11,774 nucleotides of DNA from NCBI GenBank assembly GCA_031431235.1, contig JANPDA010000414.1:1-11774 (forward strand). Reading direction: 5' to 3'. The translations under genes and the position numbers were made by a program. Shown one piece after another: positions 6,152 through 11,774 of this stretch. Source of the DNA: JANNSW01 sp031431235. Its GTDB lineage: Bacteria > Pseudomonadota > Alphaproteobacteria > Rhizobiales > Hyphomicrobiaceae. The notes beneath the pieces are model-generated. The model searched no databases and had not been told where the DNA came from. It saw nothing but the letters and a program-made list of their open reading frames with translations. Position 1 is the stretch's first letter, and the number at the start of each line of letters is the position of its first letter.

Positions 6152-6723
6152 TGATCGTATTCGATGCGTCTGTGCTCCTGCTTCTTCTCAATCCTGAGAT
6201 GCCGTCTCCGAAAGACGCGGCGACAGGTCAACCCGTTGCCCGCTGCAAGGACCGGATCGAATACTTGATCGCCCAGCTCTCCAAGCAACGCGAAAAAATT
6301 ATCATCCCGACGCCCGCTCTCTCGGAATCACTCATCAAAGCGGGCGAAGCCGCGCCACAATACCTCGACATCATGCGCAATAGCCGCTTCTTTCAGGTTA
6401 GTTCGTTTGGCATCACTGCCGCCGTTGAGGCGGCCGAGCTCATGCGACAACGCATCGCAAGGCTCGGCACGCTCAAGGGCGATGCACTCGATAGCCGCGC
6501 CAAAGTAAAATTCGACCATCAAATCGTTGCTATTGCCCGCGTTACGCGCGCGACGACCATCTACACCGACGATGACGGACTTCAAAAGCTCGCCATCTCC
6601 CTCGGCATTACAGCCCAAGGCGTCGCATCCCTTCCGCTTCCGCCCGAAGATCCCCAGACAGCACTGGATTTCACCCCGCCGCCAGAGCCGCCCATTGAGA
6701 TGCCGCCGGACGAAGCGTCTTGA
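6151..6723 (+). CDS. PIN-domain ribonuclease-like protein
   Basis: A 190-aa protein. PIN acidic residues are in the expected order: D5 in MIVFDAS, E59 in PTPALSES, D122 in KFDHQIVAIA, and D140-D142 in YTDDDGL. These would hold Mg/Mn ions for RNA cleavage. Compared with VapC-type PIN toxins (about 130-140 aa), it has an inserted segment after strand 1 (about residues 15-37, PEMPSPKDAATGQPVARCKD). It also has a Pro/acid-rich tail (163-190) without PIN character. All catalytic positions are intact, so activity is plausible. It is translationally coupled to the 251-aa protein. The upstream gene is about three times the size of a VapB antitoxin, so this is not a standard VapBC pair. A house-keeping RNA-processing or defence function is also possible. 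Confidence 0.87.
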   Translation: MIVFDASVLLLLLNPEMPSPKDAATGQPVARCKDRIEYLIAQLSKQREKIIIPTPALSESLIKAGEAAPQYLDIMRNSRFFQVSSFGITAAVEAAELMRQRIARLGTLKGDALDSRAKVKFDHQIVAIARVTRATTIYTDDDGLQKLAISLGITAQGVASLPLPPEDPQTALDFTPPPEPPIEMPPDEAS

Positions 6724-6873
6724 GCGTCCCATTTGCAAAATGAGGCGTAGGGAAAGCGAGATGTGGCTTCGAGGTCGCAGCGCATGCCAAGCGGCAACTC
6801 CGACCGCGCCGGGTCGAGCACGACGGTTCTCCAGCGAAGCCTGACTTTGCGCACTGGGATCCAGCGCTGCAGG

Positions 6874-6912
6874 TCGGGTCGAGCAAGCGCGCTTTCGTGC
6901 GGCGAAACCCGA
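6874..6912. repeat. Palindromic repeat, left copy (GGGTTTCGCC type)
   Basis: TCGGGT (6874-6879) pairs with ACCCGA (6907-6912). Read on the minus strand, the sequence TCGGGTTTCGCC...GCTCGACCCGA matches the form of the hairpin at 7121-7149. It is a member of a widespread class of intergenic palindromes in proteobacteria. It lies just left of the MITE-like element. Confidence 0.6.
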
Positions 6913-6930
6913 TAGCAGTGAAGCGCGCTA

Positions 6931-7056
6931 GTGTTCCGGCCCATTCATTCGGTACCCCAAATGAATGGCCAGCCCACTAGCCAACTCTTCGTTTGTGCTC
7001 CGTCTTTCCATTCATTGATCCAGCTTCGCCGGAATCGAATGAATGGGACGGAACAC
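6931..7056. mobile_element. 126-bp MITE-like element with terminal inverted repeats and TA flanks
   Basis: The terminal repeats 6931-6950 (starting GTGTTCCGG) and 7037-7056 (ending CGGAACAC) match at 19 of 20 positions. TA flanks both ends (6929-6930 and 7057-7058), within CTA|G on the left and TAG on the right, so excision would restore CTAG. That is the target and duplication pattern of IS630/Tc1-type transposition. Inside, two subterminal hairpins use the same CCATTCATT/AATGAATGG pair (6941-6949 with 6960-6968; 7008-7016 with 7038-7046). There is no coding capacity, so it would need a transposase in trans. A partial second copy is at 1-40. The surrounding gap 6724-7164 has no gene. Confidence 0.78.
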
Positions 7057-7120
7057 TAGCGCACCGAAATGACTTTGCCGCACGGCTGCGGCGGAGGGAA
7101 TGAGCTTCGCACTACTTGCT

Positions 7121-7149
7121 GTTGGGTTTCGCCACGGGCTCGACCCAAC
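7121..7149. repeat. Palindromic repeat, right copy (GTTGGGTTTCGCC type)
   Basis: GTTGGGT (7121-7127) pairs perfectly with ACCCAAC (7143-7149) around TTCGCCACGGGCTCG. It is the plus-strand relative of the 6874-6912 hairpin; the shared core is GGGTTTCGCC at 7124-7133. Its end lies 15 bp beyond the stop of the minus-strand small exported protein gene, so it may protect or end that transcript. Confidence 0.65.
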
Positions 7150-7164
7150 CACCGCAGGCGAGCC

Positions 7165-7461
7165 TCAGCCCCCGCCCCAACTGCACACCGACTGCCACTC
7201 GCAACGCCCGTCGCTGCAGCGCTTCACGAACTTGCATTGCCGGCAGTTGTAGCTCGAGAGGCACCCGCGCACCTTGGCGGAGCGGCGGAAATTGCAGCTG
7301 CGGATCACCTGGCAGATTTTTCCCGCTTCCAGGCCCTGGGCGAGGTGGAGCGAAGCAGTGGCGGCCGGGGGCTGTGCTGGTGCCACCGGTCCGGCCGCCG
7401 ATGCCGGCGGCGTCGCCAACAGCAGGGCCAGCAAGCCTGATACGAAATGGCGGCACGGCAT
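7165..7461 (-). CDS. Small exported eight-cysteine protein of unknown function
   Basis: A 98-aa protein. It has a signal peptide (MPCRHFVSGLLALLLATPPASA, cleavage near residue 22), a Pro/Ala-rich linker (24-37), and then a basic Cys-rich domain. Eight cysteines fall in 44 residues: C50, C56, C67, C73, C76, C82, C87 and C93. The mature protein therefore probably forms four disulfides or binds metal. I do not recognise the family. The ATG at 7461 is chosen because GGGAG lies about nine bases upstream and the signal peptide starts there; the frame is open to 7509. It lies 139 bp downstream of ilvE on the same strand, with no terminator visible between them. The Cys pattern and signal peptide make chance unlikely. 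Confidence 0.72.
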   Translation of the reverse strand: MPCRHFVSGLLALLLATPPASAAGPVAPAQPPAATASLHLAQGLEAGKICQVIRSCNFRRSAKVRGCLSSYNCRQCKFVKRCSDGRCEWQSVCSWGGG

Positions 7462-7600
7462 CGGCGCGCTCCCAGCGATGAACCAGCTCCGAGCGCAAGT
7501 GTGGGCCAAGGGCCGCCTGCATGCAATCGGCCTCGCCCGATCGCCAGCGGGAGCAACCGGCGCTGTGACATGTCTGCCGCAGGCGGCTCGCCGCAGCGGG

Positions 7601-8503
7601 CTATTTGGCCTTGCCGGCCTTGGCCTTCTTCTTGGGCTGCACCTCGGCCATGTAGTCGTTCATCAGCGTTTCCGAGATTTTGCCCGGCGCAAAACTGTGG
7701 TTGCCGATCTCGGAAACGGGCGTCACCTCTGCGGCCGTGCCGACGATGAAGCATTCGGAGAAATCGGGCAGCTCCTCGGGGAAAATCGCGCGGCTCTTCA
7801 CCTTGATGCCGCGGCGCTTGGCCAGCTCGATCACGGTGCGGCGCGTGATGCCGTCGAGGAAGCAGTCGGGGGTGGGCGTATGCAGCACGCCATCCTCGAC
7901 GAAGAAGATGTTGGCACCGGTGCATTCCGAGACGCGGCCGCGCCAATCGAGCATCAAGGCGTCCGCATAGCCCGCGCGCGCGGCGCGATGCTTCTCGATG
8001 GTGCAGATCATGTAGAGACCGGTCGCCTTGGCCTTCGAGGGGATCGTCTCGGGATCGGGGCGCTTGTATTTCGCCATGGCGAGGCGGATGCCCTTCATCT
8101 TCTGGGCGGGATCGAAATAGGAGCCCCACTCCCAGGTCGCAACCGCCAGATTGATCTTGTTGTGCTGGGCGGAGACCCCCATCATCTCGCTGCCGCGCCA
8201 GGCGATCGGGCGGACATAGCAGTCGGTGAGCTTGTTGGCGGCCATGGTCTTGCGACACGCCGCGTCGATCTCCGCGACCGAATAGGGGATCTCGAAGTCG
8301 AGGATGCGTCCGCTTTCCACGAGGCGCTGCGAGTGCTCGGTGAGCTTGAAAATCTCGCCCCCATAGGCCCGCTCGCCCTCGAACACGGCGCTCGCGTAGT
8401 GCAGCCCATGGGAGAGCACGTGCAGGTTCGCCTCCCGCCACGGCACCAGCTCGCCGTTCATCCAGATCCAGCCGTCGCGGTCGTGATAGGGAACGAGTGC
8501 CAT
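7601..8503 (-). CDS. ilvE: Branched-chain amino acid aminotransferase
   Basis: A 300-aa PLP enzyme of fold type IV, close to the usual size of about 305. It performs the last step of Leu, Ile and Val synthesis and the first step of their breakdown, using glutamate/2-oxoglutarate. Landmarks are ANLHVLSHGLHYASAVFEGERAY (residues 25-47), VRPIAWRG (97-104), the Schiff-base lysine K159 in SKAKATGLY, E193 in RVSECTGANIFF (the PLP-pyridine glutamate), and TPTPDCFLDGITRRTVIELA (209-228). The C-terminal tail is Lys/Ala rich. The start at 8503 has a strong GGGAGGAAAA ribosome site and gives the usual MALVPYHDRDG N-terminus. The frame is open to 8677, but that extension has no protein character. It is divergent from the MarR gene, an arrangement I recall in many alphaproteobacteria. 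Confidence 0.95.
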   Translation of the reverse strand: MALVPYHDRDGWIWMNGELVPWREANLHVLSHGLHYASAVFEGERAYGGEIFKLTEHSQRLVESGRILDFEIPYSVAEIDAACRKTMAANKLTDCYVRPIAWRGSEMMGVSAQHNKINLAVATWEWGSYFDPAQKMKGIRLAMAKYKRPDPETIPSKAKATGLYMICTIEKHRAARAGYADALMLDWRGRVSECTGANIFFVEDGVLHTPTPDCFLDGITRRTVIELAKRRGIKVKSRAIFPEELPDFSECFIVGTAAEVTPVSEIGNHSFAPGKISETLMNDYMAEVQPKKKAKAGKAK

Positions 8504-8688
8504 GGCATTTTCCTCCCGAGCAACTCCGCTTCGCCGCGCGGGCAAGGGAGCGCATTGTCCAGCGCCGGGAGCCTCGCAAGGCCGGCTGAGGTCTACCCTT
8601 GCCAGCATCGCAGTCGCAACGTACTCACCCCCACATGGCCCGGCTGCTCGAGGGGTGATACAGCAATCAGGTAACAACAGTGGAAAAA

Positions 8689-8709
8689 TATGTCAACATG
8701 GCTGACATA
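8689..8709. promoter_or_regulatory. Probable MarR (PetP-like) operator covering the start codon
   Basis: TATGTCA (8689-8695) and TGACATA (8703-8709) form a perfect 7-bp inverted repeat around ACATGGC, with AT-rich flanks on both sides. Palindromes of this size are typical MarR-family sites. The ATG of the MarR gene (8698-8700) sits at its centre. The site is 186 bp from the ilvE start, so it could affect both directions. Binding is inferred. Confidence 0.65.
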
Positions 8710-9261
8710 AATCGACCGGTGCGGCCCGCTCCCGAGCCAGCGCGTCAGGGCGGGGAAGGCGATGTCGGGCACGCCGAAGCGCTGCTCGCGCAGACGATCG
8801 AGCTGATGTTCTTTGCCTATCGCGACTTCACCAGCGATCCCGATGCGATCCTCGCCGAGCGCGGCTTCGGGCGAGCGCACCACCGCGTGCTGCACTTCGT
8901 CAGCCGCTATCCCGGCCTCAGGGTGGCGGATCTGCTGGAGATCCTGAAGATCACCAAGCAGAGCCTCGCCCGCGTCCTGAAGCAGTTGATCGAGGAAGGC
9001 TTCATCGAGCAGCGGTCGGGGCCGGTCGACAGACGCGAGCGGCTGCTCTACACGACGGAGGCAGGCAGCCGCCTCGCGCGCAAGCTGATGGAGCCCCAGC
9101 TCGAGCGGGTGGCGAGTGCGCTGCTGGCGGGCGCAACCGACGGCGGACGGGCGGTCGAGGCCTTCCTTTTCGCCATGATCGACCCGGCCGAGCGCGGACG
9201 GGTGCTGGGGCTGATCGGACGGAGCCGGGTGGATGATCCCGCCGACGAGGACGAGCCATGA
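8698..9261 (+). CDS. MarR-family transcriptional regulator (PetP-like)
   Basis: A 187-aa protein. A disordered N-terminus (about 30 residues) is followed by a MarR winged helix-turn-helix: AEALLAQTIELMFFAYRDF (dimer helix), GRAHHRVLHFVSRYPGLRVADLLEILKITKQSLARVLKQLIEEGFIEQ (recognition helix with KQSLARVLKQL) and the wing RSGPVDRRERLLYTTEAG. MarR plus an OmpR-class regulator in one operon matches PetP-PetR of Rhodobacter capsulatus, first linked to cytochrome bc1 expression; the ligand is unknown. Its stop overlaps the start of the next gene by four bases (ATGA at 9258-9261). The ATG at 8698 is preferred over an in-frame GTG at 8680, with GGAAA about 11 bases upstream, but both are possible. 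Confidence 0.9.
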   Translation: MADINRPVRPAPEPARQGGEGDVGHAEALLAQTIELMFFAYRDFTSDPDAILAERGFGRAHHRVLHFVSRYPGLRVADLLEILKITKQSLARVLKQLIEEGFIEQRSGPVDRRERLLYTTEAGSRLARKLMEPQLERVASALLAGATDGGRAVEAFLFAMIDPAERGRVLGLIGRSRVDDPADEDEP

Positions 9262-10001
9262 TGGAAGGCAATGATTCAGATGCCATGCCGGCCGGCAACC
9301 TCGCCAAGACCAAGGCGGCCGTCGCGGACAATGCGGCCCACATTCTGGTGGTCGACGACGACCACCGCATCCGCAATCTGCTGACGCGTTATCTCCAGGA
9401 CCACGGGTTCCGCGTGTCGGGGGCGGCAACCTGCGCCGCCGCGCGATCCGCCATGAAGGCGCTCGCCTTCGATCTCGTGGTGCTCGACGTCATGCTGCCC
9501 GACATCAGCGGCATCGAGTTCGCGCGCGAGTTGCGCCAGTCGACGCGGGTGCCGATCCTGATGCTGACGGCCAAGATCGAGTCGGTCGATCGGATCAACG
9601 GGCTGGAAGCTGGCGTCGATGACTATCTCGGCAAGCCCTTCGAGCCACGCGAGCTGCTGCTCAGGCTCAGCAACATCTTGAAGCGGGGAACGGTCAAGGA
9701 TGGGCCGCGCGATGAGGTGAGGATCGGCGAGCTGACCTTCCATGCCGGGCGCGGCGAGCTGCGCCGGGGTGCCGAGTCGATCAAGCTGACCGAGCGCGAG
9801 CGCGATCTGCTGCGCATGTTTGCCGCCCGGCCCGGCACCACGATCCAGCGGCATGAGCTGATCCTGGGTGATGCGACGGGCAGCGAACGCGCCGTCGACG
9901 TGCAAATCAACCGATTGAGGCGCAAGATCGAGATCGATCCTGCCAACCCCGTGTTCCTGCAGACGGTCCGGGGGCGCGGCTACATCTTGCATACCGAATG
10001 A
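9258..10001 (+). CDS. OmpR/PhoB-class response regulator (PetR-like)
   Basis: A 247-aa protein. The receiver domain spans about residues 27-140: ILVVDDDHRIRNLL (acidic pocket D33-D35), VVLDVMLPD with phospho-acceptor D77, LMLTA with T104, and GKPFEP with K126. The C-terminal winged-helix domain (about 150-246) has the pattern RGAESIKLTERERDLLRMFAARPGTTIQRHEL and ERAVDVQINRLRRKIEIDP...TVRGRGYIL, typical of OmpR-type DNA binding. All phosphorylation residues are present. Start and stop overlap the MarR and kinase genes by ATGA, so the three are made together. The kinase next door is its likely phosphate donor. The N-terminal 26 residues are an extension without domain character; an alternative ATG lies one codon downstream at 9261. 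Confidence 0.95.
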   Translation: MMEGNDSDAMPAGNLAKTKAAVADNAAHILVVDDDHRIRNLLTRYLQDHGFRVSGAATCAAARSAMKALAFDLVVLDVMLPDISGIEFARELRQSTRVPILMLTAKIESVDRINGLEAGVDDYLGKPFEPRELLLRLSNILKRGTVKDGPRDEVRIGELTFHAGRGELRRGAESIKLTERERDLLRMFAARPGTTIQRHELILGDATGSERAVDVQINRLRRKIEIDPANPVFLQTVRGRGYILHTE

Positions 10002-11509
10002 TGGCGGCGGGCCAATGGGCTCGTCGGCGCACTCGGATCGGAACCTCGCCGGGCGCGCGCGCACCAGAATGGAGCGTGCCGCCATCGAGGCCGGTGCTCC
10101 ATGTTCATTCGATCGGCGGTATGATGGTCGCTCTTCCAATCGAACGCATCGTGCGGCTGTTGCCGCGGATGATCCTGCACCGGCTCGGGCAGGGCCTGAT
10201 GACGCTCGTCCCCACGGGCCTCTATGCGCGCGCGCTCATCATCATCATCGCCCCGATCGTGTTGCTCGAATCGGTAGTTGCGTTCGTCTTCATGGAGCGG
10301 CACTGGGAGCAGGTGACCCGGCGTCTCTCGGAGTCGACCGCCGGCAACATCGGCACCCTCATCGACAATTATCGCGGCTACAATCGCACTGATGACTACC
10401 GCCAACTGATCGAGCAGGCGCGCGACCGCATGCAGCTCTCGCTGCAGATGCTGCCAGCGGGCGAGCTGCCGCCGCCGCGGCCAAAGCCGTTCTTCGACCT
10501 GCTCGACCGCACGCTCTCGGCCGAGATCGGCAAGCAGCTCGCCGAGCCGTTCTGGATCGATACGGTCGGCAAGTCGCGGCACGTGGAGATCCGCGTCAAG
10601 CTCGACACCGCGATCATGCGGATCGTGGCGACACGCAGCCAGACCTACGCGTCGAACTCCCACATCTTCCTGATCTGGATGGTCGGATCCTCGCTGGTGC
10701 TGCTGACGGTCGCGATCCTGTTCCTGCGCAACCAGATCAAGCCGATCCTGCGGCTCGCCGAAGCCGCCGACGCTTTCGGCAAGGGGCGCGCGCCTCCCGA
10801 GGATTTCCGGCCACGCGGCGCGCGCGAGGTGCGCCAGGCGGCGGCAGCGTTCCTCGAGATGCGCGACCGCATCGAGCGGCACATGGAGCAGCGTACGACC
10901 ATGCTCGCGGGCGTCAGCCACGATCTGCGTACGGTGCTGACAAGGTTCAAGCTGCAGCTCGCGCTGATGGAGGAGACGCCCGAGCTCGCCGACCTGCGCT
11001 CGGATGTGGATGAGATGCAGCTGATGCTGGAAGACTATTTGGCCTTTGCCAAGGGCGGCAGCGGTGAAGCGGCGGCCCCTGTCGACATCCGTGATCTGGT
11101 CGAGCAGATCCGCGACGAGGCGGCGCGCTTCGCCAAGCCGATCGAGTTGCGCTTCCGTCGCCGCCGCAAGGTGTCGATCGAGCTGCGCCGCCACGGCTTC
11201 AAGCGCGCGATCGGCAATCTCGTGACGAATGCCGCCCGCTATGGCGCCAAGGTGATCGTGACGACGCGCCAGGATCGCCACTGGCTGCGCATCGACGTCG
11301 AGGACGACGGGCCCGGCATCCCCCAGGACAAGCGCGACATCGTGTTCCGCCCGTTCTATCGGCTGGAGGGCTCGCGCAATCAGGACCAGGGCAACACGGG
11401 GCTCGGCCTTGCCATCGCCCGCGATATCGCCCGCGTCCATGGTGGCGACATCACACTGGCCGACAGCGAGCTCGGCGGCCTGAAGGCAACGATCAGGGTG
11501 CCGATCTAG
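9998..11509 (+). CDS. Membrane sensor histidine kinase (EnvZ-like), partner of the response regulator
   Basis: An up to 503-aa protein. Helix TM1 is at about residues 78-99 and TM2 at 222-244, with a sensing region of about 120 residues between them that faces the periplasm. A HAMP linker (245-297) follows. The H-box is TMLAGVSHDLRTVLTRFKLQ with phospho-acceptor H308. The ATPase domain has N-box NLVTNA (407-412), G1 DDGPGIP (436-442), F-box FRPFYRL (450-456) and G2 NTGLGLAIA (466-474). The residue after HDLRT is Val, where most kinases have Pro. The coupled ATG at 9998 (ATGA overlap) adds about 41 residues without domain character; ATG codons at 10121 or 10124 give a more usual N-terminus. 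The signal sensed is unknown. Confidence 0.93.
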   Translation: MMAAGQWARRRTRIGTSPGARAPEWSVPPSRPVLHVHSIGGMMVALPIERIVRLLPRMILHRLGQGLMTLVPTGLYARALIIIIAPIVLLESVVAFVFMERHWEQVTRRLSESTAGNIGTLIDNYRGYNRTDDYRQLIEQARDRMQLSLQMLPAGELPPPRPKPFFDLLDRTLSAEIGKQLAEPFWIDTVGKSRHVEIRVKLDTAIMRIVATRSQTYASNSHIFLIWMVGSSLVLLTVAILFLRNQIKPILRLAEAADAFGKGRAPPEDFRPRGAREVRQAAAAFLEMRDRIERHMEQRTTMLAGVSHDLRTVLTRFKLQLALMEETPELADLRSDVDEMQLMLEDYLAFAKGGSGEAAAPVDIRDLVEQIRDEAARFAKPIELRFRRRRKVSIELRRHGFKRAIGNLVTNAARYGAKVIVTTRQDRHWLRIDVEDDGPGIPQDKRDIVFRPFYRLEGSRNQDQGNTGLGLAIARDIARVHGGDITLADSELGGLKATIRVPI

Positions 11510-11553
11510 TCCCCACCATCTCCAGTGAGCGGGTCACGACACACAACTTCCCA

Positions 11554-11626
11554 CGTCATTCCGGCGCGGGCGGGAATCCAGACAAGCCGCTGATGTCGCG
11601 TGGAGAGTTGGCTGGATGCCCGCCTT
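11554..11626. repeat. REP-like palindromic repeat, right arm interrupted
   Basis: The left arm CGTCATTCC...GGGCGGGAATCCAG (11554-11581) and the right arm CTGGATGCCCGCCTT (11612-11626) form an imperfect inverted repeat. It resembles the common intergenic element beginning CGTCATTCCCGC and usually ending GCGGGCATGACG. Here the expected right end is missing, and other sequence begins at 11627. The 44 bases from 11510 to the repeat show nothing else. Confidence 0.6.
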
Positions 11627-11641
11627 CCGTGCGGAGCACGG
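11627..11641. repeat. Short hairpin just before the intron start
   Basis: CCGTGC (11627-11632) pairs perfectly with GCACGG (11636-11641) around GGA. The five bases CTTCG then precede the intron. Group IIC introns typically insert a few bases 3' of such a stem-loop, so this is the likely insertion target. Confidence 0.6.
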
Positions 11642-11646
11642 CTTCG

Positions 11647-11774
11647 GTGCGTCCGTGATGTTGCATTGTCAGGCTGGTGGAAGTCCAGCCCATAGGAGGT
11701 CACGACCTGTGTAGCCGAAGGTAACTGCGTCGCCGTAAGGCGGGGTGGGGAGCAACTGGAGGCGAATGAGCAGC
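11647..11774 (+). mobile_element. 5' end of a group II intron, probably class IIC (partial)
   Basis: The sequence begins with GTGCG, the conserved group II 5' end. It continues TCCGTGATGTTGCA, closely parallel to the start I recall for bacterial class C introns (CCCGGCATGGGTGCA). Further parallels in order are GGTGGAAGTCC (like GGTGAGAGTCC), GACCTGTGTAGCCGAAGG (like GAACTGTGAAGGCAGAAG) and CAACTGGAGGCGAA (like AGCTGGAGGCAAA). These are domain I elements. The reverse transcriptase/maturase gene and domains V-VI would lie beyond the window. The comparison is from memory of class C introns, so the exact subclass is less sure than group II itself. Confidence 0.7.

Noticed and set aside
7274..8674. 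466-codon plus-strand open frame, and a 424-codon minus frame at 7305-8579
   Set aside because: Both are shadows of ilvE in GC-rich DNA; ilvE has complete active-site motifs and a strong ribosome site.
9980..11440. 486-codon minus-strand open frame
   Set aside because: It is antisense to the histidine kinase, which has all expected boxes; the translation is rich in charged residues with no domain.

Overview
The window is GC-rich chromosomal DNA that most resembles an alphaproteobacterium. Three things point there: a branched-chain aminotransferase gene divergent from a PetP-like MarR regulator, a PetR-like response regulator and a histidine kinase; the style of the IlvE protein; and families such as SCO1/SenC, DUF486 and AbrB-Doc. 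Genus cannot be fixed from sequence alone. There is no rRNA, tRNA or CRISPR array. Both window edges lie in repeated or mobile DNA: a palindromic element at base 1 and a group II intron start at the right end. The piece may therefore be an assembly contig bounded by repeats.

Left part (1-2117). It starts with the last 40 bp of a small inverted-repeat element. Next comes a DUF486 membrane-protein gene broken by a deletion of about 16 nt (241-743), then an intact gene for an exported TPR protein (707-1216). A double-hairpin intergenic repeat follows (1326-1421). After it, on the minus strand, is a type II toxin-antitoxin pair: an AbrB/MazE-like antitoxin and a Doc (Fic-fold) toxin, with a perfect 9-bp inverted repeat upstream as the likely operator. 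The Doc protein has Arg where the catalytic His of the motif is expected.

Middle (2291-4844). On the minus strand lie an exported hypothetical Cys-containing protein, a 59-residue two-helix membrane protein and, directly after it, a SCO1/SenC-type copper/thioredoxin-fold protein. A PAPS-dependent sulfotransferase gene runs the other way (3963-4844). A stretch of about 550 bp (4845-5395) has no convincing gene.

Accessory module (5396-6723). A 251-aa protein of unknown function and a PIN-domain nuclease overlap by one base (TGATG), so they are very likely co-translated. This is the best candidate in the window for an undescribed system. The 440 bp after it hold a nested set of palindromes, including a 126-bp MITE-like element flanked by TA that would restore a CTAG site if excised.

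Right part (7165-11774). Minus strand: a small exported eight-cysteine protein and ilvE. Plus strand: a PetP-like MarR regulator, an OmpR-class response regulator and a sensor kinase, joined by ATGA overlaps and so one translationally coupled operon. A palindrome (8689-8709) covers the MarR start codon and is the likely autoregulatory operator. After the kinase come a REP-like palindrome, a short hairpin and the 5' end of a probable group IIC intron running off the window.
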